Below, piece after piece: positions 34,053 through 46,882 of a stretch of 64,000 nt of DNA. The stretch spans positions 44,469,111 through 44,533,110 of the forward strand of contig OY997593.1 of assembly GCA_963921825.1 (NCBI GenBank). Reading direction: 5' to 3'. Every line of letters begins with the position of its first letter. The first letter of the stretch is position 1. The notes below the pieces were generated by a model. The model did not search any database. It saw nothing but the letters and a program-made list of their open reading frames with translations, and was not told the origin of the DNA. The position numbers and the translations under genes were made by a program. Source of the DNA: Erodium maritimum (lineage: Eukaryota; Streptophyta; Magnoliopsida; Geraniales; Geraniaceae).

Positions 34053-34940
34053 TATTAATTTAGCCTTATAATCGTATATGTAATGTCTTTCGTTTGAATA
34101 AATTTACAATTCCGTTTTATTTCAAATGTAAAATGAATTTATTTTTAATTATAATTTATGCTTGAGTCACGTTGTTGAGCCAAACAAAATTGATTGCATT
34201 GTAAACGTTTGGTGTAAGCAACTTATTGTAACTACATAGTAAAATTATAAATCAAGTGCTTGACTTATATATTGTACTTTTTCTAAAAACTAGAAGTAAG
34301 TAATTAAGAAAGCAATTTGAGAAAAAACACATTTAGGGTTTTCTTCTTCTTTTGCTCCTATTAGGGTTTTTCCATCCAGGTCCCTTGCTCAGACGATCAT
34401 GTGGTGCACCATTTATGGGGAATAAATTCGATAGGGTCTCTCCTGGTCTACCACCAAATGACTGTGATGGCCACCACGCTCGCCCATAGGATCTGGCCCT
34501 TCGGAAGCCCTTGTTGTCGCACGTCAAACCTTCCCACCTAGATCACATCTATGATGGCTGATCCACTCTCAAGAGCTCGTGATTGAGGAGTTAGGCGGTT
34601 GGTGCGGAACGAGTAGCGGATGGTTAAGAGGGAACCTCTCCCTCAAACCATGTTATTCTAGATATACTCCCTAGAGTTTTTCCTCCAAATGGGATCCGCA
34701 GGAAAGTAAGGGAAGACCAATACCGATATTCTATCAAATATGAGCGATTCGAGGATGGGAAGGACACAACTAGAGCCCGATAATACCATACGGGCCCTAC
34801 CAGTGTATGGAGGCTTTCCAACCACCCTATAACTTGGGAAGGAGGAACTTCTAATGCTCTGCCTTGGAGGGAAGATGGCCCCGATGAGGTGGACGCGAGG
34901 CATGCAAACCAGCCTCGCTGGTCTCAATAAGGCCACTAGG
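34053..34940. other. Unassigned sequence before solo LTR
   Basis: AT-rich to 34330, then moderately GC-rich. A stretch around 34730-34930 reads codon-like with stops (VWRLSNHPITWEGGT, LPWREDGPDEVDARHA) and continues after the LTR at 47698. This suggests a decayed coding segment interrupted by the solo LTR. Family not recognised. Confidence 0.3.
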
Positions 34941-35329
34941 GCATCTGATGAGCGTAAATTTGTCTTAGTTAATTTGACCATTTTCCACTATATTTTTTCT
35001 TTGTTTGTGCTCGTTTTTATATTTTTAGCATTATATAATAATTGCGTAAAGCCTCATTCTTAGTCGATATTTTCAAGTATTTCAAAAATATTCATGATTT
35101 GTCTTGTTTTGCAGGCCGCAAAAAAAAGAAAAATATTGGCATACGAACGACGTGGATCGGAGCACAAACATAGTGGAAATAAGCAAAAGAAGAAACGAAT
35201 TTAAAGTTAAAAGGTTGTAACATAGTAGAGCATGCGGGCCAATGGCATTCTATCTCCACATGTTCCGGTGCACCGTCAGCGCACGACAAGACCGTTTGAC
35301 CGCACTCGCTGCCCTTTGGATGAGCTGGC

Positions 35330-37009
35330 TGTTAGTCTTAGTGCTCGTAGTTCAATCCTAAATGTCCAAATGTATATATCATCGTTAGCAATAAAATTAA
35401 AGCGGCTTTATATTACTTATGTGTTGGAGTAATATATCGATGTGTGCTCTGATCTATGCCCACCATGCGAATAGAACCATAGATCGAGATAGATCACACT
35501 CGATGGGTCCCTAGTCAACAAAGCTTCACTAGAAGCGACTAGTATGAAAGATGGCTCTTTATGGCTTACGTTCTGTTAGTCATTGGAATGAGATTCCGGA
35601 GTCTGATCATAGATATCATGTGGGACATGATATTGGACGACCCGCCCTGAATATGTGCCATAGATTAAGTCATGAACATATTCAGTGTTGTAGCTTGTCA
35701 TGTATCCTTAGACCAAGGAGTCTTTGTGATCGCTATGTAGTCAACAACCTAGTTTGACCTGAGCCTAACGTTGTCCGTAACAGGGCTTCCATAACGGCCA
35801 GGATTGGCTTGGGGACGGGCTACATGAGTGACACGAAAGACGGCTAAGGGATTTATCCCTCATACTAAGGTATGGGAAAGATATCGGTTCTCGGCCGCTT
35901 GATCGAGAGTGACTGGAAGAATAGCATGGCCATGCACATGATACTGGGTATCATATCTTCAGTCATCTCACATATCAAGGAACGGTGATTGAGAATAATA
36001 AGGATGACGGCTCTATGCCTTATCTCAATCAGGATATCGGAGATAAAAGGATAATGACAGGGACGACGGAAAGGTTAGAATCGACAGGGTCGATTCGTTA
36101 TGTAGTGTCAGGCAATACTAAAGTCTCGTTAGTTGCCACTTAAATAGGATCAAGTAAAATGAGATTTTACGTTGATCTATTGACATGCATAAACCTAAGG
36201 GTCACACCGGAGGATGAAACTCATTGACACATTTATGGAGAATGGCCAAAAGGGAGTTGTCTCGGGACATGACCAAAACTGGGTTTTGGGTCATGTGCCC
36301 GTAAGTGAATAGGACTTTACGGATCGAGATAAGGCTTGGAGTCTTGGGATTGATCGCGTCGGATAATGTTGGACATTTCCGGTATGGAAGGCATGGAGGC
36401 GATGAGCGAATCACGGGACCTCGTTGGAAATGGTCACGGGCCATGTTCCAAGAGGCCCATGAAAGGCCCATGCAACCAAGGCCCATGGAACTAATTAATC
36501 AAGTCTTGATTAATTAGTACTAAGACAAGGATTAAGGTGTTGGTGATTCACCACCTAACACAATCTTGTCTTGCCATACTTTGTCCTATTTACACCTTAC
36601 TTGACACCATACTTGTCCCATGCCTTTAGTTGGACAAGTATGGGTTTTGTTATGTTTAAGTCATCTTTTTTCAACATAACAAAGACAAGACAAGAATAGG
36701 AAACACATTTTCTCTCCCTCTTCCATGGCCATTTCGGGTTTGGCTAGTTTCCTCCTCCATTTTTGTGTTCTTGAGTCCTCAAAGAGAAGAACTACGTGGC
36801 TTTGATTCCCATGTGGATACGTAGGCGTCTTGGAGACTCAAGCCAATCATTCGTTAACCGGTGTTCTTGTTTTGGTAAGAACTAGTGCTGAATTTTTCTC
36901 TTGTTAATCCATTCTTTGTTAGTTGTTTCATGGTTCTAATTGTCTCTTGGTTTTCATTGATTTTCCGCTGCGAGTTGGTTCATCTCCAACCTTACCTCGA
37001 GACCCAACA
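35330..37009 (+). repeat. 5' LTR of copia element (1680 bp)
   Basis: TGTTAGTCTTAGTGC...CGAGACCCAACA. Followed after one base by the PBS. Identical in length, and as far as I can see in sequence, to 42096-43775. Confidence 0.96.
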
Positions 37010-37010
37010 G

Positions 37011-37022
37011 TGGTATCAGAGC
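37011..37022 (+). other. Primer-binding site of copia element
   Basis: TGGTATCAGAGC begins two bases after the LTR end; complementary to initiator methionine tRNA. Confidence 0.88.
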
Positions 37023-38565
37023 CGTGCTACCTTCGGGATTCACAAGACGGTGTTCAAAGTTTCGGTTTTGCTTGAAAGTTTCGTTTTTGGCATGTTGTTT
37101 TGCTAAATTGTTTGATAACATGTTTTAAATTATTGTTTATGGATTTAATGCATGTAAAATGAATTTTTGAAAATTATTTCAAATCTGGAAATTTTGAAAA
37201 AAATTTGATTTTTCGGGTCTCGGGAGCGGGACTCTCGGGGAGCCGAAACCGGGACCGAACGGGGCTCCGTTGGACGGAGCTAGGCCAAGCATGACCATTG
37301 GATGGTTGATATGCCAAGGCTAAACCGTTTTGTTAGTTATGACGAGTTTGGAACCGTCATGACGAACTCGAAGATCAAATGTTCAAAAGTTTCATTTTTG
37401 AACGGTTTCGATAAACCGAGCATCAAAAATTTTCGAAACTTGGCTATTAATTAAAACCGGAAAATCACATGATGTTTGATAACATTCTTGTTTGATAACA
37501 CGATGTGTGATGTGATGTTGGCATGGTGCACATAATAGCCCCGAGCTCAATTTAATTATTTATCGCTTTTCACGGCCTGCGAGCCGTTAGAGGTAACGTG
37601 TAATTATTCTTTCAAGGTGTGGTCGTCGAACCACTTGTTTGTAATATTTATTTATTCCCGACCTGCGAGTCGTGTATTAAATTGTAATATTTTACTCAAG
37701 ATGAAGAAAGGGCGAAAAGGTCATTTGGTGGCTTTTCGGGTGTTGGCATCGGCTTGGAGTCGGTGGAGCTCAAGAAGCTAGTGGGAGTTAGTTTAGGGGG
37801 CTATTATGTGCACATTTATCGCTTTATGCTTGGTTTAGTTTATGCATGATTAATTCTATGTGCTTTAGAATTGCATGCCTAACTTTATTTACCGAGCATA
37901 TCACCTCACATGCAAAGATAAAATTGGAATTTTAATCCTTGTGTGTGAACCCTTAGAACCGTCATTGCATTGGATGTAGTTGACGGGTTCAAAGGAAGAA
38001 TTACATTGGATGTAATTTGAGGCATCATTGCATTTGGAATGTAGTTGATGTGCTCATCGCATCTAGGATGTGCCAAAGTTTTGAACACAACTGGACAAGT
38101 AAAAGCGGGTCATGTCCGATACCTCCCAATCATCAACACCTTACTACCTCCCCGTCCTATGGGTGTCGTGCGCATTAGCGGAGCATCCATGGGAAAGCGG
38201 GGTAGTAGGTTTGGACGACATATGTGGGTGTCGTGCGCATTAGCGGAGCACCTACATAGTGACGAGCCATAGTTGAAAATTGGTGGACCCGACTACGATT
38301 CTTAGCCTGAGGTTGAGCTAGGGTAACAGATAGGGTAAGTCGTGTACATAAGTACATACCCTAGCCAGGAGTCACATTGGATGTGATTGGATGGATTCCT
38401 ACCTACATAGCTCGATTAAGTGGTGAGCATTAGTTCAGCTTAATCGAGTGAATCAAGGATCTTGGTTTCAGATTCTAAAGGTTTAGAATTGATTGTTGGT
38501 GTTTAAGCTTGATCTTCATAAAATTTATTCAGTTTACTGATTGAATTTTATCTGTTGTAGATCAA
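37023..38565 (+). other. Copia untranslated leader
   Basis: About 1.5 kb without a supported ORF between PBS and gag. Conserved with the old remnant at 6683-9780 (ATTACATTGGATGTAAT, GGGTCATGTCCGATACCTCC). It holds repeated ATTGGATGTAGTTGA-type units near 37965-38050. The conservation between an old and a young copy suggests the leader matters for the family, for example for packaging. Confidence 0.7.
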
Positions 38566-39090
38566 ATGGAAAATTCAGCGAACATTAATAGTTTGTCATT
38601 AAAAACCATTCTTGACAGGGTCAAGCTAAATGGGACAAACTATTTGGACTGGTACAGAATTTTTGAGGATAGTCCTCAAGTCTGAACGCAAAGAATATGT
38701 CCTTGACAAGGCTGTCTCTAAGACCATATCAGAGTTACATGAAGTGTCATCAGCTGCTGAGAAGAATATCTCAGGGATCTGGGATCCAAGGATATTCTGA
38801 TGGTCAACAAGGGAATTGGAAGTGGCAAGGGCTGGGCCCATGCGCACTTGGCAGGAAAGATGAGACACCTGAGAATGTCTACTTCTACTGCCAACAGCCT
38901 GGTCATTGGAACCGGGATTACAGGAAGTTCACGGCTGATCTGAAGAACGGCAGTGGGACTGCGCCTTCATCAAATAGCCTGGATGATCTGAAGAAGGGCA
39001 GTAGGACTGCGCCTTCATCAGGAAACCTGGATGATCTAAGGAAGGGCGGTGGGACCGTGCCTTCATTCGGTATTAACTCTATAGAGCTAC
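38566..39090 (+). pseudogene. Copia gag remnant
   Basis: ATG at 38566, then LNGTNYLDWYR, typical of the copia gag N-terminus. A frameshift follows, then a large internal deletion: the sequence jumps from VSSAAEKN-type codons near 38765 to GNWKWQGLGPCALG and a zinc-knuckle relic (FYCQQPGHWNRDYRKF). The first and third cysteines of the usual CX2CX4HX4C are lost (a single C remains). Three repeats of about 54 bases, with DDL(K/R)KG(S/G)(R/G)T(A/V)PSS, follow at 38935-39070. Not functional as nucleocapsid. Confidence 0.8.
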
Positions 39091-40162
39091 ATCTCTCTAC
39101 TTCCAAAGATTCATGGGTATTAGATACCATGACTGAATCTCACACATGCACTAATATATGGTGGCTGAAAGTAGGAGAGATTTGGAAAGCACGAAATGGA
39201 CCTCAGAGTTGTGGCAACTGCTGTAGGATCCATGAGTCTTGCTTTGCCAAGAGGCCTTGTCTTAGTATTGTATAATGTATATTGCATACCTACTCTTAGT
39301 AGGAATATTATATCTGTATCCGTGTTTGACAAGGAAGGATATAATGTTAATATTGGAAATGGAGTTTTCAATGTTCTATGCAATGATATGTTTTATACCA
39401 GTACTGACATGGTTGGAGGATTGTACATATTAGATATGGGTAACAATGCCTCAAGTTCTATATATTCCGTTAATACCAAGAGGTCTAAATCCAACGATTT
39501 AAACCTAACTCTGTTATGGTACTGTCATTTGGGTCGCATAAACAAGAAGCGCCTATCAGCACTTCAGAAGTGCGGGCTTTCAGGTTCATTCGAATTCCAT
39601 TCGATCGATAGGTGCAAGGTTTGTTTGATGGGCAAAATGACTAAAGTGCCCTTTATCGATCGCGATGAAAGGGCGGGTGAATTATTGGGGCTGATACACT
39701 CGAATGTGTGTAGACCAATAAGTTCACTTGCCAGGAGGGGTTTTAGCTACTTTATCACATTTACTGATGATTACAGTAAATATGGTTATGTCTATTCGGT
39801 GAGACATAAGTCTGAAGCTTTTGATAAATTCAAAGAGTTTAAGACTATAGTAGAAAACCAGCTCGACAAAGGTATTAAGGCACTTCGATTGGATCGAGGT
39901 GGAAAATACTTGACCACAGAGTTATTAGATCATCTAAAAGAGAATGGGATCCTTTTGAAATGGACTCCTCCTAGGTCACTGTAGTTGAAAGGTGTAGCCA
40001 AACGGAGAAATCGGACATTGTTAGACAATGGTCTGTTCCATGATTAGTTGGACTGATCTCCCAATCTCTTTTAGGGGTTTTGCTCTAGAGACGACCGCAT
40101 TCATAGTGAATCGGGCTTCGACGAATGGTGTGGAATGGACACCATTTTAAAAATGGTACGGG
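39091..40162 (+). pseudogene. Copia protease and integrase, catalytic residues lost
   Basis: Protease relic DSWVLDTMTESHTCTN at about 39107: the DTG active site reads DTM. The integrase frame 39196-39984 holds the HHCC-type GAG-pre-integrase finger (LWYCHLGRINKKRL, CKVCLMGKMTKVPF). It also holds the core IHSNVCRPIS, where the first catalytic D is N; FSYFITFTDDYSKYGYVY; and LRLDRGGKYL, which keeps the second D. After a stop at 39982-39984 the third block reads KGVAKRRNRTLL, where the catalytic E is K. Two of the three catalytic residues are therefore changed, both compatible with G-to-A change. Confidence 0.88.
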
Positions 40163-42080
40163 ATGATGCCCGCTTTGTCCTTCCTAAAGATTTGTGGTTG
40201 CGAGGCTTATGTGAAACATTTGGTTTCGACTAAGCTCGAACCAAGATCTGAGATATGCACCTTCGTGTGGTATCCCAAAGCAACAAGGGGATACTATTTC
40301 TACAATCCCAGTGAGAACATGGTGTTCGTCGCTTGGGGTGGGGTCTTTATGGAAAAGAAGTTTTGTTTCCAAAGACGTCATTGGGAGGACTGTGCATCTC
40401 GAAGAAATTCAGGATGGTACAGATCTGTCTAAACCAATTGGCAACCCAGTAGAAAGGAGCCAGAGATTGTCGTAGAGTAAGAACCAATTCCTGTTACAAT
40501 TCCGGAAGGTCCAAGGCGATTTGAAAGGATCAATCTTCCACCTCCAAGATATGGTATCCGGAGGTGACAATGAAGTCATGGTGGATCACGATGATCCAGC
40601 CACCTTTCAGGAAGTCGTGGATGGGCCCAACTCCGAGTTATGGCTGGGAGCCATGAGGGAGGAAATGCAATCCATGTCGGACAACCGAGTCTGGGAACCG
40701 GTTGATCCCATCAATGGTGTGAGGACCATAGGATGCAAATGGATCTTCAAGGTGAAGTTTGACATGGACGGCAACCCTCTGACCTACAAAGCTCAACTGG
40801 TGGCGAAAGGTTATAGGCAGATCCAATGGATTGACTATGAGGAAACCTTCTCCTTAGTGGCTATGGTCAAAATCGATCCAAATTCTTCTTGACATAACTG
40901 CGTATCATAATTACGAGATATGGCAAGTGGATGTCAAAACCGCTTTCCTAAATGGAAATTTGACTGAGTACGTTTGTATGTCTCGGCCCAAAGGTTTTGA
41001 CGATCCGAAGAATAAAGGAAAGATTTATAAGTTGTTGAAATCCATTTATGGATTGAAACGAACTTCTCGGAGTTGGATCCTTCGTTTTGATGAAGCTGTA
41101 ATTGGATTTGGCTTAATCAAGAACGAGGATGAATCTTGCGTTTATAAGAAGGCTAGTGGGAGCAATATTACCTTTCTGGTTCTCATTGAAAACGACATCC
41201 CAACCTTGCACGAGACTAAAGCTTGGTTGAGGAAGTGTTCTTCAATAAAGGACTTAGGCGATGCTTCTCATATCTTAAGGATTAAGATATGTAGAGATCG
41301 CACCAAGAGGGTCTTGGATTTAAGTCAGGGAACCTATGTGAACAAGGCATTGAGTAGGTTCTTAATGCTCGATTCAAAGAAAGGACTCTTACCCACTAGT
41401 CATGGCATTCATCTCAGCAAGACTCAGTGTCCTAAGACACCTGATGAGCTGAAAAGGATGATGAGAATCCTATGCGCCTTGGGGCAGGATCGATCATATA
41501 TGCCATGACATGTATGAGACCAGACGTCTCGTAAGCCTTATGTTGTACCAGTAGACATCATTCTAACCCGGGGGAAAGATGATGCTGAACTAGTCGTCGA
41601 AGGATGAGTAGACGCTAGTTTTCCAAGACAAATCCAGATGACTTTAGAAGTCAATCAGGATATGTGTTTACGCTGAATGGCAGAGCTTTAGCTGGGAAAG
41701 CGTAAAGCAAGATACCATTGCCGAATCTACGACAGAGGCCAAGTACATGGATGCTGCAGAGGCAGCTAAGGAGGCTATGTGGATTTGGAAATTCATGGCA
41801 GGGCTGGGTGTAATTAAAAACCCATCCAGTCCGGTGAATCCATTTTGCGACAACACAAGGGCCATTGCGCAAGCTAAAAGCCTAGATCGCATAACAAATC
41901 CAAACATGTACTGCGGCGTATCCACCTCATCAGATAAATACTGAACTGAGGTGAAGTGAAGATAACCGATATTGCAACAGATGATAACATAGCCAACTCG
42001 TTGACTAAGGCAGTGTCACTGCCTGAACATGTTAGACATGTAAAGTCGATGGGGACATATAGGAGTTTAGATTGGAACTA
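40163..42080 (+). pseudogene. Copia reverse transcriptase and RNase H, YVDD loop deleted
   Basis: RT pieces in shifted frames: WLGAMREEMQSMSDNRVWEP, RTIGCKWIFKVKFDMDGN (40521-40892); VDVKTAFLNGNLTEYV, KLLKSIYGLKRTSRSW (40927-41508). Where copia RTs have the catalytic YVDD, this element reads FLVLIENDIPTL, so the YVDD block (about eight residues) is absent. RNase H remains as a relic: AKYMDAAEAAKEAMWIWKFM and NPFCDNTRAIAQAK at 41735-41880. Several stops and frameshifts separate the pieces. Confidence 0.88.
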
Positions 42081-42095
42081 GGGCAAGTGGGAGAT
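42081..42095 (+). other. Polypurine tract of copia element
   Basis: GGGCAAGTGGGAGAT lies directly before the 3' LTR, the expected plus-strand primer site. Confidence 0.85.
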
Positions 42096-43775
42096 TGTTA
42101 GTCTTAGTGCTCGTAGTTCAATCCTAAATGTCCAAATGTATATATCATCGTTAGCAATAAAATTAAAGCGGCTTTATATTACTTATGTGTTGGAGTAATA
42201 TATCGATGTGTGCTCTGATCTATGCCCACCATGCGAATAGAACCATAGATCGAGATAGATCACACTCGATGGGTCCCTAGTCAACAAAGCTTCACTAGAA
42301 GCGACTAGTATGAAAGATGGCTCTTTATGGCTTACGTTCTGTTAGTCATTGGAATGAGATTCCGGAGTCTGATCATAGATATCATGTGGGACATGATATT
42401 GGACGACCCGCCCTGAATATGTGCCATAGATTAAGTCATGAACATATTCAGTGTTGTAGCTTGTCATGTATCCTTAGACCAAGGAGTCTTTGTGATCGCT
42501 ATGTAGTCAACAACCTAGTTTGACCTGAGCCTAACGTTGTCCGTAACAGGGCTTCCATAACGGCCAGGATTGGCTTGGGGACGGGCTACATGAGTGACAC
42601 GAAAGACGGCTAAGGGATTTATCCCTCATACTAAGGTATGGGAAAGATATCGGTTCTCGGCCGCTTGATCGAGAGTGACTGGAAGAATAGCATGGCCATG
42701 CACATGATACTGGGTATCATATCTTCAGTCATCTCACATATCAAGGAACGGTGATTGAGAATAATAAGGATGACGGCTCTATGCCTTATCTCAATCAGGA
42801 TATCGGAGATAAAAGGATAATGACAGGGACGACGGAAAGGTTAGAATCGACAGGGTCGATTCGTTATGTAGTGTCAGGCAATACTAAAGTCTCGTTAGTT
42901 GCCACTTAAATAGGATCAAGTAAAATGAGATTTTACGTTGATCTATTGACATGCATAAACCTAAGGGTCACACCGGAGGATGAAACTCATTGACACATTT
43001 ATGGAGAATGGCCAAAAGGGAGTTGTCTCGGGACATGACCAAAACTGGGTTTTGGGTCATGTGCCCGTAAGTGAATAGGACTTTACGGATCGAGATAAGG
43101 CTTGGAGTCTTGGGATTGATCGCGTCGGATAATGTTGGACATTTCCGGTATGGAAGGCATGGAGGCGATGAGCGAATCACGGGACCTCGTTGGAAATGGT
43201 CACGGGCCATGTTCCAAGAGGCCCATGAAAGGCCCATGCAACCAAGGCCCATGGAACTAATTAATCAAGTCTTGATTAATTAGTACTAAGACAAGGATTA
43301 AGGTGTTGGTGATTCACCACCTAACACAATCTTGTCTTGCCATACTTTGTCCTATTTACACCTTACTTGACACCATACTTGTCCCATGCCTTTAGTTGGA
43401 CAAGTATGGGTTTTGTTATGTTTAAGTCATCTTTTTTCAACATAACAAAGACAAGACAAGAATAGGAAACACATTTTCTCTCCCTCTTCCATGGCCATTT
43501 CGGGTTTGGCTAGTTTCCTCCTCCATTTTTGTGTTCTTGAGTCCTCAAAGAGAAGAACTACGTGGCTTTGATTCCCATGTGGATACGTAGGCGTCTTGGA
43601 GACTCAAGCCAATCATTCGTTAACCGGTGTTCTTGTTTTGGTAAGAACTAGTGCTGAATTTTTCTCTTGTTAATCCATTCTTTGTTAGTTGTTTCATGGT
43701 TCTAATTGTCTCTTGGTTTTCATTGATTTTCCGCTGCGAGTTGGTTCATCTCCAACCTTACCTCGAGACCCAACA
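42096..43775 (+). repeat. 3' LTR of copia element (1680 bp)
   Basis: Same ends and length as the 5' LTR; followed by the CTGGC duplication. The small ORFs at 42317-42523, 42968-43252 and 43071-43283 are exact repeats of those in the 5' LTR and are not genes. Confidence 0.96.
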
Positions 43776-45153
43776 CTGGCCTCACCGAAGCGAGATATGT
43801 CCGTTCATGCGCGTGCGTTGACTCACAGCTTAGGCCGTGCGATTGTTGACTGCCTGATCAGACGTCCCTCGAAGCTGGTTGCACGATTAGCTATCGACGC
43901 ACACCCGTACCTGATCCGCTCAACCAGACAACACATTTTCCTTCCTTCTCCAGCTTGCGTACACTATATAGAACTTATATAAAAATTTCTTTTCTTTTCA
44001 TATAAGTGTAAAACCGTAGACAAATGGGCACATCAGATTTTATAATAACAATTTAATTTCCAGCTTATTTTTTTTTGTTTTCCATGTTCTCTCTAGCTCT
44101 TCATTTTTTTTTCTTTACTTGTTCTTCATCTAGGAGATAATTTCTACCTCTTAAAGCCATAGTTTTGACGATCCAAGGAGGTTTTCAAGCATCCATAAGC
44201 CTCCCACCATCTCCAACTTCTCCATTTTCATGTGTTGAAGCTTTGGAGAATTCGAGATGGTGAGTTTACAAGATATAAGAGTTTTTGATGTGGTTTCTCA
44301 ACCCACTTCCGGTTCTAATCTCTACTCTTCTCTATTTTGTTATAAAAGTAGGATTTTTGGTATGCATAAGTAGAATTTGGAATCCATGACCTTGGATTTC
44401 AATCTTTGGTAATGGGTGTTGTGTAGATGTTCATTTTCTTTAAATTGATTCATGAGTTTATGGTTAATTTGAATTTAGTGATGTTATTTACATGATTTAG
44501 GTCTTTTGAGCTTAATTAGAATTCACTTGCCTGTATGGGTCTTTGTCTATATTTAAGCTAAATGATGTTCAAGCATGATTTTTTACTTTCTGTTCGAACT
44601 TTTCATGATTTTAAAACCCGATTTCATGAGCTAGCTATTTCATATCTTGGGTGTATATCAAGTTCTAGGTTAGAGTTGGTAAAAATGAAAATTGTAGCCA
44701 TTTAGTGAACTTACCTATGATTTTCGACATTCACATGTCTTAATTTCCTATTGACGAGATAGATTTATGCTAGGAAGTGTTTTCTTGATTCTCTTGTTTG
44801 TTTCAAGCTGACCGAACGATTTGAGTATTTTCCATAATTGTTGTGTGCGCTATGTAAATTGATGTTTGGAGAAATCCATAATTTGATTTAGTGTGAGATG
44901 AGATCCACTTTTATGAGAATTTACTTATGCTTGTGTATTACCAGAATATCGTGATTCGATGTTCTATATAGTTCTACTTGATTACCGAAATAATCTTGAT
45001 CGGTGGTGTTTGTTTTTCAAGAAGTGAACTAGGCATAACTAAGTAGATTGGTTTATTGATTTAGAGTCTTACTTATGCTTGTGTGTTACCAGAGTTTCGT
45101 GATTCGTTGCTCTATTTAGTTCTTCTTGATGATCGATTCATTCGGTCGTTAGT

Positions 45154-46882
45154 TTTTTTTGGATAAGCTCAAAAAACTTTATTAGAAAAAGATCTGATCC
45201 AAGCAAGATCAGACCAAAGTTCAACCATTACAAGAGCTCTCAAGAGGAGCTGCGGGTACATAACCCGAAAACAAAAAAAGCGGACACTTAACCCTCATCA
45301 GTTACCCACTCTTCACCTTTCGAAGTCAAATTCGGATCATCAAAAGGTTTTGCTTGAGCAGGCAGTGCTAATTGAGCCGATCGAGCTTGGAAAAACTGTT
45401 TCCCACCCACATAGTTTGGAATTCTCTCAATACCCAATGAGCGAGCTGATTTAATTTCAGGAGTATAGTAATCCCCTAAGAACTTAAGGGAGCCGACTCT
45501 GTCGATTCGAAGCTCTAGGCGACTCTTGCTTCGAATAATGACCCTTATTCAGAGGTTTAACTTTCAGAGGTTGGAGAAGAACCTTCTTTCACGGGCTACT
45601 ATTTACCCCAATAGGATTACTATTTGCCCCCTGAACATACGACTAATCCGCTGAAATTTTGTGAGTTACGGGACCCGAAACATGCCCAACTACTGCACCA
45701 TCTTTTGGGCTTGTTCTTAACTGTCCCAATAACTCAGCCACATGCACGGATTGGACATTACTCACACCACAACAATCCTCAATATTAAATTGAGAAGGGC
45801 TCAAAATGTCATGCCCACATATAGGCCCAACCACCAACGAGTCCAAACCAACAGACGCGTTCAGAAGTTGAAGACCGTCTTCTTCCTTGGGCGAATCGTG
45901 CTCAACCGGATCAGAAAAATAAATTAAGACTATTTCAACGCACCGGGTATCTCGGTTCTCAATCTCATCCATTCCAACCGAAGTGAAGGGTTCAAAGTTT
46001 GAATCCGTAATAAAAAAAAGGATCACAGATCGCCCCAGAAACCTGTGAAACAACAATACTCCGATTGACCATCTCCAGCGAGTCGTCGACGGGTACTACT
46101 AGTTGAATATCGGCTTCCACTCCATCAGAGACCTGCAAACTCAAAGATACATCTCCCACACCCAAATCTCGACCGGTTTGCACAATCATCCCATTGCTCT
46201 GTTTTAGTGAGCACGTCTCCGGTGTGAACTTCCGGCGCCAGGAAATGGCTACAAACAACTTAAACCTGATGATCTTAAACCCATTAAGACTACTAGCTGC
46301 TTGGGTGGCCTCGACATGAGAATTAAACCGAACAAACCCAAAGAAATTACTTCTACGGTTCGGTCGTAGCAAAACAGAGCACGACGACATCTCGTCGTAA
46401 GCTCCAAAAACATTACGAACCCACTCTGGCTTGGTACCATACAACAAGTTACAAATGAATACTTCATCCCTCTGCAACTAAAAATTTGTCGTCTTTGAAC
46501 GGCGGGTGCGTACGACAAGCCGAATTTCACCAGGAGATTTCACAATCTCACCAGCACCGGACAAGACAGAAAGCTTGACAACCACCCCACCGCCCGAAAT
46601 CGCAATCTGTGCAACAACCTCCCCACCATCAGTCGGAGATGATTTGGATGAACGGGCTCCATCCTTCACCTTCCGATGACGCCTTGGCCAACGAGAGAAT
46701 CGTTCACCATCATGACTGGACACCTTCTCCTTAGGCCTCTTAATCTTAGAGTATCGACTCTCCTGCAAAGAACCTGATGCAACTACCTTACAGTACGAAC
46801 CGTACAAGGTCAACAACAAGGAGCAAAAGGCAGAGAAAGAGAGTTGTGATGGCATCTGATCAGCCCCACTTACATATAAAAC
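45154..46882 (-). mobile_element. LINE-like retroposon, ORF1 (RRM) only, copy 1
   Basis: Minus-strand insertion with an 8-base poly(A) tail (T run from 45154). It is flanked by a 16-base duplication (TTCATTCGGTCGTTAG at 45138-45153; TTCATTTGATCGTTAG at 46883-46898, two differences). It contains one long gene with an RRM domain (46855 down to about 45643) and a ~0.5-kb 3' part, but no endonuclease or reverse transcriptase. The gene start lies only 28 bases inside the 5' end, so the copy is not obviously 5'-truncated. Same organisation as 58522-60201. Alternative reading: a processed copy of a host RRM mRNA. Confidence 0.75.
45643..46855 (-). pseudogene. RRM-domain ORF1 of LINE-like retroposon, copy 1
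   Basis: Starts at 46855 (MPSQLSFSAFCSLLLTLYGS). It reads through a basic linker to an in-frame TAG at 46478-46480 and continues in the same frame with the RRM: DEVFICNLLYGTKPEWVRNV, NFFGFVRFNSHVEATQAASS, KLFVAISWRRKF. These match RNP2 and RNP1 positions of an RNA-recognition motif. A frameshift at an 8-A run (about 46010) leads into a final frame to 45643. In plant LINEs an RRM ORF1 protein binds element RNA. The N-terminus aligns with copy 2 (LSFSAFC versus LSFASFC; YCKVVASG versus YCAIAARG). Confidence 0.72.

Larger units (their letters stand above)
35330..43775 (+). mobile_element. Ty1/copia retrotransposon with indistinguishable LTRs, non-autonomous
   Basis: Complete layout on +: 5' LTR 35330-37009, PBS, leader, gag remnant, protease-integrase, RT-RNase H, polypurine tract, 3' LTR 42096-43775. 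Target duplication CTGGC at 35325-35329 and 43776-43780. Both LTRs are exactly 1680 bases, at a constant offset of 6766, and I saw no difference on reading them side by side, so insertion was very recent. All protein-coding parts are nevertheless broken: frameshifts, internal deletions, changed catalytic residues. The element must have been copied by proteins of a related intact element. An old relative lies at 2819-9780. Confidence 0.95.
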
